Source: Mycolicibacterium litorale (GTDB lineage: Bacteria; Actinomycetota; Actinomycetes; Mycobacteriales; Mycobacteriaceae). Taken from it: a stretch of DNA of 64,000 bases. Below are positions 27,921 through 37,528 of this stretch, piece after piece; positions within the stretch are counted from its first letter, which is position 1, and every line of letters begins with the position of its first letter. The translations under genes and the position numbers were made by a program. Below the pieces are notes generated by a model, which worked only from the letters and a program-made list of their open reading frames with translations, had not been told where the DNA came from and made no database searches. The stretch covers positions 2,976,001-3,040,000 of the forward strand of contig CP019882.1 in NCBI GenBank assembly GCA_002007745.1. The letters are read 5' to 3'.

Positions 27921-28595
27921 GTGCCGTTCGTGGGTAGGCATCGGTTAGCCAGGCCCCGGCGACGCTGGTCGGTCGCCGTGGCCGCGATCGCGGCTCTCCC
28001 GGTCGCCGCCATCCTGACCGCCAGCACCGGCGGCGCGCCCACCAAGGTGGCGCTCCCCGAAGCCGACTGCTGTGCCGAGCTGGTCGCGGCCGGCTTGGAC
28101 CTCAGCGCCGCCCCGATCGGCGCGCACTACACCGTGTTGCCCCAGGCCGAGCTGGTGGCCAGCAGAAGCGCGGTGCACCGCAGCGCGCTGCGCGCCTTAC
28201 CGGTCGGCGTCGCGCCGGAGCGGGGCCTGCAGATCAAGACCATCCTGGCCGAACGCCTCGTCAGCGCGTACTTCCCGCAGATCCACAGCATCGGCGGGGT
28301 TCGGGCGGATGCGCTGAAGTGGCATCCGATGGGGCTGGCCATCGACGTGATGATCCCGAACTATCAGACAACGGCCGGCAAGGAACTGGGCGACCAGATT
28401 GCCGCCTTCGCCCTCGCCAACGCCGACCGGCTGTCTCTGAATCACGTGATCTGGCGGCGAATCATGTACTCCCGCACCGGCAAGCCGTATCTGATGCCCA
28501 ACCTCGGCGGAGACGATGCCAACCACTACACCCATGTGCACATCGCCACCGACGGCGGCGGCTACCCGACCGGCGGCGAGCAGTACTTTGGCTGA
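27921..28595 (+). CDS. secreted protein with ARB-07466/DUF-type C-terminal metal-binding-like domain
   Basis: A 224-aa protein with a basic N-terminus and signal segment (RRRWSVAVAAIAALPVAAIL). The C-terminal domain has KWHPMGLAIDVMIPNYQ and GGDDANHYTHVHIATDGGG; the H-x-D-type and HxH patterns resemble the ARB-07466-like/VanY-like fold found in several mycobacterial secreted proteins. A peptidoglycan role is possible but unproven. Start GTG 27921 or GTG 27930. Confidence 0.75.
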   Translation: MPFVGRHRLARPRRRWSVAVAAIAALPVAAILTASTGGAPTKVALPEADCCAELVAAGLDLSAAPIGAHYTVLPQAELVASRSAVHRSALRALPVGVAPERGLQIKTILAERLVSAYFPQIHSIGGVRADALKWHPMGLAIDVMIPNYQTTAGKELGDQIAAFALANADRLSLNHVIWRRIMYSRTGKPYLMPNLGGDDANHYTHVHIATDGGGYPTGGEQYFG

Positions 28596-28596
28596 T

Positions 28597-29118
28597 ATGG
28601 GTGATTCCGGCGCGGTTTCGTGCGGGTGGCGCACGTCAGCGCGCCGATCTCTGGTCCTGGCCGGGGCCGGGGCCGCCGCCCTCGCCCTGGCCGCGCCCGC
28701 ACACGCCGACGAGGCGTTCTGGGGCGGCTGGTACAAGATCACCTTCCACACCGACCAGAAGTCGGGCACCAGCGTCGCGGCAACGCAGCAGGAGACGCCG
28801 TACACGGCCTCGTACAAGATTACGACCGACTGCTCGTCGGGCAGCTGTATCGCCTCGGTGGTCGACGGTCCAACGCCAAAGGACAACGTGGTGCAGACCA
28901 CGACGTTCCAGTGGACGGGCTCGCAATGGACCCGCTCCAACAGCTGGCGGTGGGACTGCACGCTCCCGGACGGCACGATCACCTACGACCCGGCGAATTC
29001 GGTGACCACCTACACTCCCCAGCCCGACGGCTCGCTGGCCGGCACATTCGCCACCACCATCGACAGCGGCGCCTGCCAGGGCACCGTGAGCATCCCGCTG
29101 ACGGCCACGCCCAGCTGA
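28597..29118 (+). CDS. small secreted protein of unknown function
   Basis: A 173-aa protein starting MGDSGAVSCGWRTSARRSLV with a signal peptide cleaved near AHADEA. The mature part is rich in Trp, Thr and Ser with four Cys (TDCSSGSC; WDCTLPDG; SGACQGTV), suggesting a disulfide-bonded beta protein like other mycobacterial secreted proteins. Starts 2 bp after the upstream stop, so probably cotranscribed. Its stop and the stop of the convergent GH13 gene lie together in the palindrome CTGAGCGCTCAG (29115-29126). Confidence 0.8.
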   Translation: MGDSGAVSCGWRTSARRSLVLAGAGAAALALAAPAHADEAFWGGWYKITFHTDQKSGTSVAATQQETPYTASYKITTDCSSGSCIASVVDGPTPKDNVVQTTTFQWTGSQWTRSNSWRWDCTLPDGTITYDPANSVTTYTPQPDGSLAGTFATTIDSGACQGTVSIPLTATPS

Positions 29119-29122
29119 GCGC

Positions 29123-31408
29123 TCAGGACTGGGACGCGCCCGGCTCGGCGGGGACCTCGCCGCACGGCGTCTCCACGCCGTCCACCTCCGCCTCGATCAG
29201 CAGCGACATGCCGTGGTGCGGCGGCATCTCGACGGCGAAGCTGTACAGATCGTCTACCCGGGCAAACGGCTTGCCGGTGAACATGTCCGACACACAGGCA
29301 CCAGGCGGTAGCGCCTCGGAGCGCACCGTACCGGCGACCGTTTCGTTGGCGAAATTGAGCACGGTCAGCTGGAACCTGCCCTCGTCGGCGAGCTGGTGCA
29401 CCAACACCAGCATGCCGCGATGCGAGACCTCGGGAATGTCGACCTGCCTGCTGGTGGCGATGCCGTAGTAGGACCGCACCCGCAGAATGGCCTGCAACTG
29501 CCGCAGGAAACTGGTCTCGTCGGCGAGCTGCTCGGGGATGGAGCCGTAAAGGCTGCGACCCCTTGGCATTCCGGCCGCGGACTGATTCGCGGTCGGGTTG
29601 ACTCCCATCAGGTCGTGAGCGGCTCGATGAATCCAGCGGGTGTCGCCGCCGCGCAACAGCGAGGAGACCTCGCCGGGCGACAGGGTGAGCATCCCGCACA
29701 GATCCCACCCCGACAACGCGAACACCCCCGGCTGCAGCGCGTTGAACATCGCCAGCAACAGGTGGGCTCGCCGGATTCGGTCGATGTCCTCGGCATCCTC
29801 GATGGCGTCGAGGTCGGTGAACCCGAGCGTGGCCGCGACGACGGTAGCCGTGGTGCAGGCGATGCCGTTGGTCGTGAAAACCAGGTTGTACGGCGCACTT
29901 TCGCCGGTGAGCTTCTCGGTGAGGTCCCGGCGAATGGTGTCGCCGAGCGCGCCGCCGGTGATCTCCTCGCCCTTGTAGGTGTAGACATCGTCGCAGTGAC
30001 CCGTTGACCAGTGCACCAATTCGTAGGTCAGCTCGTCGTGATTCTGCAGGGCGTGCACCAACGACGCGGGGTCCACCCCGAGCTCCAGGGTGGTGCGCAA
30101 CGTCAACCGCAGGAACTCGGTGTCCGCGGTGGCCAGCGCATGCTGGTAAGCCGGGCGATTGACGAAGTCGTAGGACAGGTCGGCGCCGGCCTCGCCGATC
30201 TGGCGGATGTCGTCGATGGTCAGGTTCAGTTCCTGGAAGGTGAACCCGCCGACCTTACGGACCATGCTCGCGATCAGATGGTTGGCCGCCTCCGAAAGCG
30301 GATGGCCTTCCGACCACGCCGAACTCTCTTCGGCAGCCGTCTTCTCCGCGCCCAGGAAGCCGTTGGCATCCAGCCGCAGCCCGCCGGTGCCCAGGTCGGT
30401 CAGCGAATGCAGTGCATCGCCGATGACCAGTCGCATCCCGGCGAACGAGGGGTCCAGCCAGTTGATGGACGGCTGGCCGTCCTTGAAGTAGTGCAGGTAT
30501 ACCCAGCGCCGCTCCACACCGTCGATGCCCAGCACCGGCCGGGTGACACTCCAGTTGGTCTCCTTGACGCCTTCGGCGTAGAAGATCACCCGCTGCAGCC
30601 GGCCGATGATGTATCCCGCCTTGTCCAGCCACTCCTCGGTGGCGGGGTCGATGTTGACCGAGTCCGCGCCGTCGGGGACCTCGGGCAGGTGCTCCCAGTC
30701 CCGCGGATCGATTTCCACCATGTGGTAGATGCCGGGGTAGTCGGCGTACTTCATCTCGGCGAGACGGAAATCGGCGCCCTTGCCGGTGTGGCCCGGCACG
30801 ACGTCGTCGATGATGGTGCCGCCGTACCAGTTGGCCGTCCCGCACATGTGCCGGAACTCGTCCTCGGTGCCGAAGACGGGATCGATCTGGGTACTGATCC
30901 GGTCGAAATGCCCGTCGACGCTGGGCGTCTGCTCCCACCCCGAGATACCACCGGCGCGCTTGACCGGGCCGGTGTGGATCGCCTCGATCCCGATCTCCGC
31001 GAACGCCTTCCACATGTCCTCGTCGGCCATCGCCTTCAGGAACGACTCGCTGGGTCGGGTGATCAGCGAAACCGGGTACGCGGTGAACCACACCGAGGCG
31101 GTGTCGACCGCCCCCCGGGGGCTCGGGGTGGCGTACGGGTTCTGCCACATCGAGCCCTGGCCGGAGAACTGCTGACTGATCTGGTTGGCATCCGCCAGCA
31201 TCGACTGGGACACCAGCCACGACACGTAGGTGGGATTCGCCGCACTCGGCGGCCCGTCCTGGGCCAGCGATCGGCGGGTGAACGGTGTCTTGACCCGCGG
31301 CCGGAATCGCAGTGCCCGGGGCCGCGCGGGGTGGAGATGCTCGTCGTATGTGATCTCGGTCGGCTCGTTGGCCGGATCGTCGGTACCCAGATCTACCGCC
31401 TCTGACAT
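29123..31408 (-). CDS. GH13 alpha-amylase-superfamily enzyme
   Basis: A 761-aa glycoside hydrolase/transferase. All four GH13 regions are visible: region I DVVPGH (202-207), region II GLRLDAN with nucleophile D347, region III FQELN with general acid E393, and region IV QNHDE (H457, D458). There is an N-terminal extension of about 100 residues and a beta-sandwich C-terminus ([19 protein letters not shown], near the end). It differs from the roughly 600-aa mycobacterial TreS in its N-terminus, so maltose/trehalose interconversion is only one possibility. Start ATG 31408 has AAGGGG upstream. Confidence 0.88.
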   Translation of the reverse strand: MSEAVDLGTDDPANEPTEITYDEHLHPARPRALRFRPRVKTPFTRRSLAQDGPPSAANPTYVSWLVSQSMLADANQISQQFSGQGSMWQNPYATPSPRGAVDTASVWFTAYPVSLITRPSESFLKAMADEDMWKAFAEIGIEAIHTGPVKRAGGISGWEQTPSVDGHFDRISTQIDPVFGTEDEFRHMCGTANWYGGTIIDDVVPGHTGKGADFRLAEMKYADYPGIYHMVEIDPRDWEHLPEVPDGADSVNIDPATEEWLDKAGYIIGRLQRVIFYAEGVKETNWSVTRPVLGIDGVERRWVYLHYFKDGQPSINWLDPSFAGMRLVIGDALHSLTDLGTGGLRLDANGFLGAEKTAAEESSAWSEGHPLSEAANHLIASMVRKVGGFTFQELNLTIDDIRQIGEAGADLSYDFVNRPAYQHALATADTEFLRLTLRTTLELGVDPASLVHALQNHDELTYELVHWSTGHCDDVYTYKGEEITGGALGDTIRRDLTEKLTGESAPYNLVFTTNGIACTTATVVAATLGFTDLDAIEDAEDIDRIRRAHLLLAMFNALQPGVFALSGWDLCGMLTLSPGEVSSLLRGGDTRWIHRAAHDLMGVNPTANQSAAGMPRGRSLYGSIPEQLADETSFLRQLQAILRVRSYYGIATSRQVDIPEVSHRGMLVLVHQLADEGRFQLTVLNFANETVAGTVRSEALPPGACVSDMFTGKPFARVDDLYSFAVEMPPHHGMSLLIEAEVDGVETPCGEVPAEPGASQS

Positions 31409-31744
31409 GTATCCCCTTCGCAAGAGTCTCGATCGGCCTGCAGTGAGTATTGCCAGGGCGTCGCCGGGTTGAAACGAGCAGTCTGGCGCCGGTAACACCA
31501 CCGTACGGATCACCCCGCCGACGCGTGACCCGTGCGCCGCTCCCTTCGCATCCTCCGATCGCAGGATGCCGAACCATCCACGTCGGGGGCGTGTTCGCCG
31601 ATACCGAGCCGGCCCGCGCGCGCCGATAGTCATCTCATGCCCGCTGCGCAGCGCAGCGAGCTCGGCCGAAGGGAAGAGCAATGATCTGGTTCTGATCCGC
31701 AGTCCGTCCGAAACCCATTCCCCGAAAACGAAAGTGAAAAACAC
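31409..31744. other. 336-bp intergenic region, nothing recognised
   Basis: Between divergent GH13 and small secreted-protein genes. An antisense frame stays open here but encodes only low-complexity Arg-rich sequence. No operator-like palindrome was seen. Confidence 0.5.
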
Positions 31745-32023
31745 ATGAACCTCACCGCACAATCGACGCGCCGGGTCGCGTTCGTCGTCGGCGCGGCAGC
31801 GATGCTGGCCATGACCGGCATCGGCATCGCCCACACCATCACCCACAACGGCCCGGACGTGGGCCTGCACCCGATCGCCACCAGTGTCGGCCACCCGCTG
31901 GCTCCTGGCCCCAACGGCGGCGAGGTGACCCGCGGCAATGAGTCGGGAAGTTTCGCCCCGACGTCCACCAACGATCTGATCACGCCCTGGACTCCCGTGC
32001 CCGGGTCCCCGTGGCGGGACTGA
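31745..32023 (+). CDS. small exported protein, unknown
   Basis: A 92-aa protein, [20 protein letters not shown], with one hydrophobic segment (about 11-29) that is either a signal peptide or an anchor, then a Gly/Pro/His-rich tail ([20 protein letters not shown]). No ribosome site of note. Function unknown; mycobacteria encode many such peptides. Confidence 0.6.
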   Translation: MNLTAQSTRRVAFVVGAAAMLAMTGIGIAHTITHNGPDVGLHPIATSVGHPLAPGPNGGEVTRGNESGSFAPTSTNDLITPWTPVPGSPWRD

Positions 32024-32109
32024 TCTGCCGCGATCGCGCCGCGACAGCGCCACCGGCGATGTCCGCGGGCCTCCCTCGCGCTGACGAGGGGGCCCGTAGG
32101 GTTCCAGGC

Positions 32110-33522
32110 GTGAATCGTCTCGATCGCTTCTTCGAGATCACCGCCCGTGGATCGACCGTCGGGGCCGAGGTGCGCGGTGGTCTGGTGACCTTCATCGCGA
32201 TGGCTTACATCGTGGTGCTGAACCCGATCATCCTCTCCGGCGCCGCGGACGTCACCGGCCAGAAGCTGGGGTTCGCCCAAGTCTCGGCCACCACATCGCT
32301 GGCCGCCGGGGTCATGACCATCCTTTTCGGCCTGTTCGCCCGGCTGCCGTTCGCCTTCGCGGCGGGTCTGGGCATCAATTCGTTCCTGGCGACCACGGTG
32401 GTCGGTACCGCGAGCTGGCCCGAGGCGATGGGCCTGGTGGTGATCAACGGCCTGATCATCGTCGCGCTGGCCGTCACCGGGCTGCGCAGGCTGGTTTTCG
32501 ACGCCGTGCCGATGCAACTCAAACTCGCGATCACCGCCGGTATCGGCTTGTTCATCATGTTCATCGGCCTGGTGGACGCCGGGTTCATCTCCTCCACCGG
32601 GCTGGCGTCCCCGCCGGTCGGGCTTGGTGGCGGGGGGCACGGGTCCATCAGCACCGTCCCCACCGTGGTGTTCGTGTTCACCCTGCTGGTCACCGCGATT
32701 CTGGTGGTCCGCGGGGTGCGCGGCGGCATCCTCATCGGACTGGTGGTCGGCACCCTGGTCGCGGTCCTGGTCGAGGCGATCTGGCACCTCGGTTCGGCGG
32801 CCCAGCAACCCGGCGGGTGGACGCTGTCGGTTCCCGCCCTGTCCGGGTCGCCGTTCGCGCTGCCCGACCTGTCGCTGGTCGGGGCGTTCAGTTTCGACAG
32901 CTTCGGCCGGATCGGTGTGCTGGCCGCCACCATGCTGGTCTTCACCCTGGTGTTCGCCAATTTCTTCGACGCCATGGGCACGTTCACGGGGCTGTCGCGG
33001 GAAGCCGGCCTGGCCGACGCGCAGGGCAACTTCCCGCGGTTGCGATCGGCGCTGATCGTGGAGGGTGCCGGCGCCGTCGTCGGTGGCGCCACTTCCGCGT
33101 CGTCGAACACGGTCTTCATCGAATCCGGTGCCGGTATCGAAGAGGGCGCCCGTACCGGCTTGGCCAACCTGGTCACCGGTGCGCTGTTCCTGGCGGCGAT
33201 GTTCGTCGGGCCGCTGGCCCAGATCGTGCCCACCGAGGTCGCGGCCGCCGCGCTGGTGGTCGTCGGGACGATGATGTTCTCCCAGTTGCGCCACGTCGAC
33301 GTCTCGGAGTTCTCCGTGGCGTTGCCGGTCGTGCTGACCGTCGCGGTGATGCCGTTCAGTTACTCGATCGCCAACGGCATCGGTGTCGGCTTCGTGACGT
33401 GGGTGGTGGTGCGCTCGGCAGCCGGTAAGGCCCGTGAGATCAGCCCGCTGCTGTGGGTGGTGGCCGCGGGCTTCGTCCTGTACTTCGCCAGGGGCGGCAT
33501 CGAGTCGCTGCTCGGCCGGTGA
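32110..33522 (+). CDS. NCS2-family purine permease (AzgA-like)
   Basis: A 470-aa permease with about 12-14 hydrophobic segments. N-terminal [20 protein letters not shown] and [20 protein letters not shown] are typical of the AzgA/GhxP guanine-hypoxanthine or adenine branch, as are [20 protein letters not shown] and [20 protein letters not shown]. It imports a nucleobase with protons across the cytoplasmic membrane. Start GTG 32110 precedes the conserved N-terminus; the upstream open frame is shadow. The stop overlaps the next gene (GTGA). Confidence 0.92.
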   Translation: MNRLDRFFEITARGSTVGAEVRGGLVTFIAMAYIVVLNPIILSGAADVTGQKLGFAQVSATTSLAAGVMTILFGLFARLPFAFAAGLGINSFLATTVVGTASWPEAMGLVVINGLIIVALAVTGLRRLVFDAVPMQLKLAITAGIGLFIMFIGLVDAGFISSTGLASPPVGLGGGGHGSISTVPTVVFVFTLLVTAILVVRGVRGGILIGLVVGTLVAVLVEAIWHLGSAAQQPGGWTLSVPALSGSPFALPDLSLVGAFSFDSFGRIGVLAATMLVFTLVFANFFDAMGTFTGLSREAGLADAQGNFPRLRSALIVEGAGAVVGGATSASSNTVFIESGAGIEEGARTGLANLVTGALFLAAMFVGPLAQIVPTEVAAAALVVVGTMMFSQLRHVDVSEFSVALPVVLTVAVMPFSYSIANGIGVGFVTWVVVRSAAGKAREISPLLWVVAAGFVLYFARGGIESLLGR

Positions 33523-34355
33523 GCGCTGCGATGCTGCCCGCCGATCACCACGTGCACTCCCGTTGGTCCTGGGACACCCAGGCCACCTCGACGATGGAAC
33601 TGGCCTGCGCCCGCGCCGTCGAACTGGGTCTGCCCGCGCTGGCGTTCACCGAGCACGTGGACTTCACGGCCTGGGTGCACGACGACGCCGGTAACCACCG
33701 TGGTCAGACCGTCGGGCCGCGCCCCCGGGTTCAGCCCTTCGACGTAGCCGGCTATTCGGCCGATCTGTCCCGGTGCCGGGAGATGTTCCCGCAGTTGCGC
33801 ATTCTGTCCGGGATCGAAGCCGGTGAGCCACACCTGTTCTCCGACAGTGTTGCTGCCGTGCTGAATTCGGGACAGTTTGATCGGGTGTTGGGCAGCCTGC
33901 ACGCCATCGAGCACCGTGGTGAGCTGCAGTTCGTCGATCACACCCTGTTCGGCCGGCTCGAGGCCCACGACCTGATGCGCCGCTATTTCGAGGAACTGCT
34001 GGTCTTGGTGGAGAGTTCCGCGGCCTTCGGCATCCTCGCCCACTGCGACTACGCCCGCCGGTATTGGCCGGCCGCCGCCGGCGACTATCGCGAGGACGAG
34101 TTCGAGGACGGATACCGGACCGTGTTCCGCGCGCTGGCGGCATCGGGCCGGGCGTTGGAGGTCAACACCCGCAGTCCGCTGGCATCGGTGGATTTGGTGC
34201 GCTGGTGGTGGCAGGCCGGCGGTGAGGCGGTCTCGTTCGGTAGTGACGCGCACGACCCGTATTCGGTGGGCAATCGATTCGGGGTGGCGCTCGACGTTGT
34301 GGAGGCCGCCGGATTCCGGCCTGGGCGTGACCGTTTCGACTTCTGGCGGCGGTGA
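33519..34355 (+). CDS. PHP-domain phosphoesterase (histidinol phosphatase-like)
   Basis: A 278-aa protein of the polymerase-and-histidinol-phosphatase superfamily. Metal-binding motifs: DHHVHSRWSWD near the start, FTEHVDFTAW, GIEAGEP, GSLHAIEH, AHCDYARRYW and the terminal FGSDAHDPYSVG. It likely hydrolyses a small phosphomonoester. Start GTG 33519 gives a 4-bp overlap with the permease gene; ATG 33531 is the alternative. Coupling to the permease is physical; a purine-related substrate would be speculation. Confidence 0.88.
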   Translation: MSAAMLPADHHVHSRWSWDTQATSTMELACARAVELGLPALAFTEHVDFTAWVHDDAGNHRGQTVGPRPRVQPFDVAGYSADLSRCREMFPQLRILSGIEAGEPHLFSDSVAAVLNSGQFDRVLGSLHAIEHRGELQFVDHTLFGRLEAHDLMRRYFEELLVLVESSAAFGILAHCDYARRYWPAAAGDYREDEFEDGYRTVFRALAASGRALEVNTRSPLASVDLVRWWWQAGGEAVSFGSDAHDPYSVGNRFGVALDVVEAAGFRPGRDRFDFWRR

Positions 34356-34356
34356 A

Positions 34357-35049
34357 TCAGTCGTCGAACAGCACCGTCTGAAAGGCGACCCGGTCACCGC
34401 GGTACAACGCTCGAACCATCTCGATGGGTTGGCCGTGCGCATCCAGGGAGCGACGGCGCAGGTGCAGCATCGGCATGGCCGTCGTCGTCGCCAGCAGACC
34501 TGCCTCGCGGGGTGTGGCCAGAATGGTCTCGATCACCTCCTCGGCGGAGGCGAATCGTACACCGGTGTCCTGAATTGCCGCGTAGAGCGACGTGGCCGGG
34601 TCGAAGCTCTGGTAGAGACCGGCGAACCGGAAAGCGGGCAGGTAGGTGCTCTCCAGGCCGATGCGCTCGTTGTCGGCCAACAGCACCCGCTCGAGGTGCA
34701 TGACCGGCTCCCCCACTCTGATGCCGAGTCCGGCCGCCAGCTCCACGGTGGCCTCGACATCCTCCCATGTCACCAGCACGCGGCCGGGTTTGCGGCCCAT
34801 CCGTTCGGCGCCCTGAGTGTAGGAGCGAAGGGAAAGTGGTTGGGTCAGTTTCGGTTTGGCAACCACCGTCCCCCGCCCCCGGCGTTGGATGCGGCCCTGC
34901 AGCAGCAGCTCGTGCAGCGCCTGCCGCACGGTGTCCCTGGCGACGCCGAAGCGTGCGGCCAGCTCACGTTCGGCGGGTACCGGATCGCCCTCGACCAGGT
35001 CGGCCAGCAGCTCATCGAGCTGGGTGCGGACCAGGTGAGCTTTGCTCAT
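34357..35049 (-). CDS. GntR/HutC-type regulator, PhnF-like
   Basis: A 230-aa regulator: GntR winged helix (VPAERELAARFGVARDTVRQ; ALHELLLQGRIQRRGRGTVV) followed by a UTRA ligand-binding domain (VLLADNERIGLESTYLPAFR; AMPMLHLRRRSLDAHGQPIE). The gene overlaps the HD oxygenase gene by 4 bp and faces a phosphonate uptake/degradation operon. The palindrome between the two arms matches, to my recollection, the site bound by PhnF of M. smegmatis, a repressor of a phosphonate-type transporter. I infer it represses both arms and is released by a phosphonate or phosphate signal. Confidence 0.88.
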   Translation of the reverse strand: MSKAHLVRTQLDELLADLVEGDPVPAERELAARFGVARDTVRQALHELLLQGRIQRRGRGTVVAKPKLTQPLSLRSYTQGAERMGRKPGRVLVTWEDVEATVELAAGLGIRVGEPVMHLERVLLADNERIGLESTYLPAFRFAGLYQSFDPATSLYAAIQDTGVRFASAEEVIETILATPREAGLLATTTAMPMLHLRRRSLDAHGQPIEMVRALYRGDRVAFQTVLFDD

Positions 35050-35582
35050 CGCCGCGCCAGCACTCGCTCGGCGACCGCCAGCACGTCGTCGATGCTGATC
35101 GTGGGTGCGCCAACAACTTTCGCGGCGTCGTCGTAATGCCGGAGGCGCAGCGCATCCGGCCACCATCGGTGAGCCGTCAGGGTGTCGTCGACACCCGGGC
35201 CGCCCTGGGCTTGCAGCGAGACCACCGAGGTGGCCGAAAGGCCCGCGGCGTATCCAGGTTCGGTGGCCACCAGGAAGCGTTTGGCGGCCACATGCGCGCC
35301 GGCCAGCCAGCCGACCCGTGTGCCGAACCGCGGCGTGAGCCAGTCCTGGGCGGCGACGTCGTGCCGGTCGCGGTCGGGTGAGTCGCACAGCGGACTGTGC
35401 GCCAGGTCGTGCAGGGCGGCGGCCAGCACCAGTTCGTCGTCGGCCCCGTCGTCGACCGCCTGGGTGGCGGCCTGCAGCGCATGGTCGAGATCGTCGACCG
35501 CCTCTTCGTCCCAGACCCCGCGCAGCGAGTTCAGCAGGGCGGCGGTTTCGGTGAGGACCACGGATTTCTCGGCGTCAGTCAC
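35046..35582 (-). CDS. PhnZ-like HD-domain mixed-valent diiron oxygenase
   Basis: A 178-aa HD-domain protein of the phosphonate-operon-associated class. Predicted iron ligands match those known for PhnZ: H34 (LDHALQAAT), H58-D59 with H62 (ALHDLAH), H74 (DRHDVAAQ), H97 (GAHVAAKRFL) and D151/D152 (LRHYDDAAK). PhnZ cleaves the C-P bond of (R)-1-hydroxy-2-aminoethylphosphonate with O2, giving glycine and phosphate. E27 of the substrate lid is kept, but the position equivalent to PhnZ Tyr24 appears to be Trp (GVWDEEAV). GTG start, 19 bp from the operator palindrome. The PhnY hydroxylase that normally supplies its substrate is not in the window. Confidence 0.85.
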   Translation of the reverse strand: MTDAEKSVVLTETAALLNSLRGVWDEEAVDDLDHALQAATQAVDDGADDELVLAAALHDLAHSPLCDSPDRDRHDVAAQDWLTPRFGTRVGWLAGAHVAAKRFLVATEPGYAAGLSATSVVSLQAQGGPGVDDTLTAHRWWPDALRLRHYDDAAKVVGAPTISIDDVLAVAERVLARR

Positions 35583-35600
35583 GCCGGCAGTCTACCTCGA

Positions 35601-35616
35601 ATTGGTCTATACCAAT
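35601..35616. promoter_or_regulatory. PhnF-type operator palindrome in divergent promoter
   Basis: ATTGGT-CTAT-ACCAAT is a perfect 6-bp inverted repeat. The core TGGTCTATACCA is, read on the other strand, TGGTATAGACCA, which I recall as the PhnF box of M. smegmatis. It lies 19 bp upstream of the HD oxygenase start and 75 bp upstream of the FAD oxidase start, so one site could control both directions. Confidence 0.8.
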
Positions 35617-35691
35617 CGTTAATCTTCTGTTCAGACAGGCAAAACCGGCACGTCGGCCCGCCGACGTCCACGGTGTGGAACCTCACTGTCC

Positions 35692-36806
35692 ATGCGGGTG
35701 ACGATTGTGGGTGGCGGCGTAGTGGGCACCGCCCACGCCTGGCAGGCCGTACAACGCGGACACACCGTCGTGCAATTGGAACGCGAAGTCGAGGCTCGGG
35801 GCGCCACCGTGCGCAACTTCGGTCTGGTGTGGGTGTCGGGCCGGGCCGACCACGAACTGGAGGCCGCGCTGCGAGCCCGCGAGCTCTGGGAGCAGATCGG
35901 CGAGCAGGTGCCCGGGGTGGGTTTCCGTCCCGCCGGATCGCTGACCCTGCTTCGGTCCCCCCGCGAGATCGCCGTCGCCGAACAGGCCAGCGCCCGCACC
36001 GATGCCGACCGGCGCGGATTCAGCGTGCTTGACCCCGATCAGGTGCGCGCCATCAATCCCGCACTGCGCGGGAAATTCCTTGCTGCACTGCACTGTTCAC
36101 GCGACGGTGCGGTCGAATCCCGCCAGGCGCTGCCGGCCATCCGGGCTCACCTGGAAAGCACCGGCCGCTACACCTTCGTGCCGGGAAGCGAGGCTCGTTC
36201 GGTCGACGGGGGGTCGTGCGCGATGACCGTGATCGCAGCTACCGCGGTGACCTGGTGCTGTTGTGTCCGGGTGCGGCCCACGGCGGACTCACCCGGGAGG
36301 TGGCCGGCGATCTGCCCGTGCGCCGGGTGCGGCTGCAGATGATGCAGACCGAGCCCCTCGGCGAGGCGCTCACCACCGCCATCGCCGACGGTGACAGTTT
36401 CCGCTACTACCCCGGCTACGCCGGCTCGGCGCTCACCGCTTTGCGGGACAACGAACCTCAGGAACAGGTCGCCGAGGCCAACCACATGCAGCTGCTGTGC
36501 GTGCAACGCCTGCACGGCGGACTCACGATCGGTGACACCCATGAGTACACCGAACCGTTTGGGTTCGACGTCCACGAACCCCCCTACGCCTACCTCGCCG
36601 GGCTGGTGGAGGAGTTCCTGGGCCGCCCGCTGCCGGCGATCCGGCAGCGGTGGGCAGGCGTGTACAGCCAGTGCACCGATCCGGGCGAGCTGGTGTGCCG
36701 CCGCGACGCCGGTGACGGTGTCTGGCTGGTGACCGGACCCGGCGGCCGCGGAATGACGCTCGCCCCGGCGATTGCCGAACACACAGCCGACCTGGTCGGA
36801 CTGTAG
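35692..36806 (+). pseudogene. phosphonate-associated FAD-dependent amine oxidase, one frameshift
   Basis: N-terminal frame 35692-36207: MRVTIVGGGVVGTAHAWQAV, then the class signature RNFGLVWVSGR of glycine-oxidase-like (DAO fold) enzymes in phosphonate operons. The protein changes frame in a G6 run at 36208-36213 and continues VVRDDRDRSYRGDLVLLCPG to the C-terminal FAD motif GDGVWLVTGPGGRGMTLAPA. One added G joins both into 371 aa, the normal length. Related enzymes oxidise AEP or N-methyl-AEP to phosphonoacetaldehyde, the substrate of the hydrolase encoded next. As written, only a 216-aa truncated product is made. Confidence 0.8.
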
Positions 36807-36827
36807 ACCAGCAACTGAAGGGACACG

Positions 36828-37514
36828 ATGACGCACAACGTCATTCAGCTGGCCGTCATCGACATGGCCGGAACGACCGTTGCCGACGACGGGCTGGTGG
36901 TCAAGGCGTTCGACAGCGCAGCGAGCGCGGTGGGCCTGCCGGCCAGTGGTCACGACCGCGAGCATGCCCGCCAGTACGTGCTCGACACCATGGGGCAGTC
37001 CAAGATCGCGGTGTTCCGAGCCCTGTTCGGTGACGAGTCCCGGGCCCAGCAGGCCAATCTCGCCTTCGAGAAGGCCTACGCCGATCTCATCGACTCCGGC
37101 GAAGCCCACCCGATCCCCGGAGCGGCCGAGGCGATCACCAACCTGCGCAGCGCCGGAGTCAAGGTCGCGCTGACCACCGGCTTCAGCGCCGTCACCCAAG
37201 ACAAACTCCTGGCGGCACTGGGGTGGCACTCGCTGGCCGACCTGACGTTGGCTCCCGGCGACGGCGTACGGGGCCGGCCCTACCCGGATCTGATCCTGAC
37301 GGCGTTGATGCGTCTGGAGGCCGACGGCGTCGGCAATGTCGCCGCGCTCGGCGACACCGCCAATGACATCGACAGCGCATTGCGTGCCGGCTGTGCCATC
37401 GCGGCGGGCACCCTCACCGGAGCCCACACCGAACAGCAACTGCGGGACGCCGGAGCCACCCACGTGGTGTCCACGGTCACCGAATTTGCCGATCTTGCCC
37501 TGCAATTCCGCTGA
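36828..37514 (+). CDS. PhnX-like HAD phosphonatase (phosphonoacetaldehyde hydrolase-like)
   Basis: A 228-aa HAD hydrolase. Motif I is D12-M-A-G-T-T, the DxAGT form of phosphonatases. The cap has TMGQSK59IAVFRAL, which aligns with the MGxxK segment of PhnX where Lys forms the Schiff base with phosphonoacetaldehyde. Motif III/IV region is LAPGDGVRGRPYPDL and AALGDTANDIDSAL. It should split the C-P bond of phosphonoacetaldehyde to acetaldehyde and phosphate. It lies 21 bp after the FAD oxidase gene and 14 bp before the binding-protein gene. Confidence 0.88.
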   Translation: MTHNVIQLAVIDMAGTTVADDGLVVKAFDSAASAVGLPASGHDREHARQYVLDTMGQSKIAVFRALFGDESRAQQANLAFEKAYADLIDSGEAHPIPGAAEAITNLRSAGVKVALTTGFSAVTQDKLLAALGWHSLADLTLAPGDGVRGRPYPDLILTALMRLEADGVGNVAALGDTANDIDSALRAGCAIAAGTLTGAHTEQQLRDAGATHVVSTVTEFADLALQFR

Positions 37515-37528
37515 AACGAGAGGTGCTG

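Noticed and set aside
29123..31408. Naming the GH13 protein TreS
   Set aside because: Mycobacterial TreS is about 600 aa with a different N-terminus; evidence only supports GH13.
31409..32053. N-terminal extension of the GH13 frame
   Set aside because: Ribosome site and family-like N-terminus support ATG 31408; the extra 215 residues are Arg/Gly filler.
31630..33294. 554-codon minus-strand frame opposite the NCS2 permease
   Set aside because: Gln/Gly/Asp/His-rich shadow with no motif; the plus strand shows conserved membrane spans.
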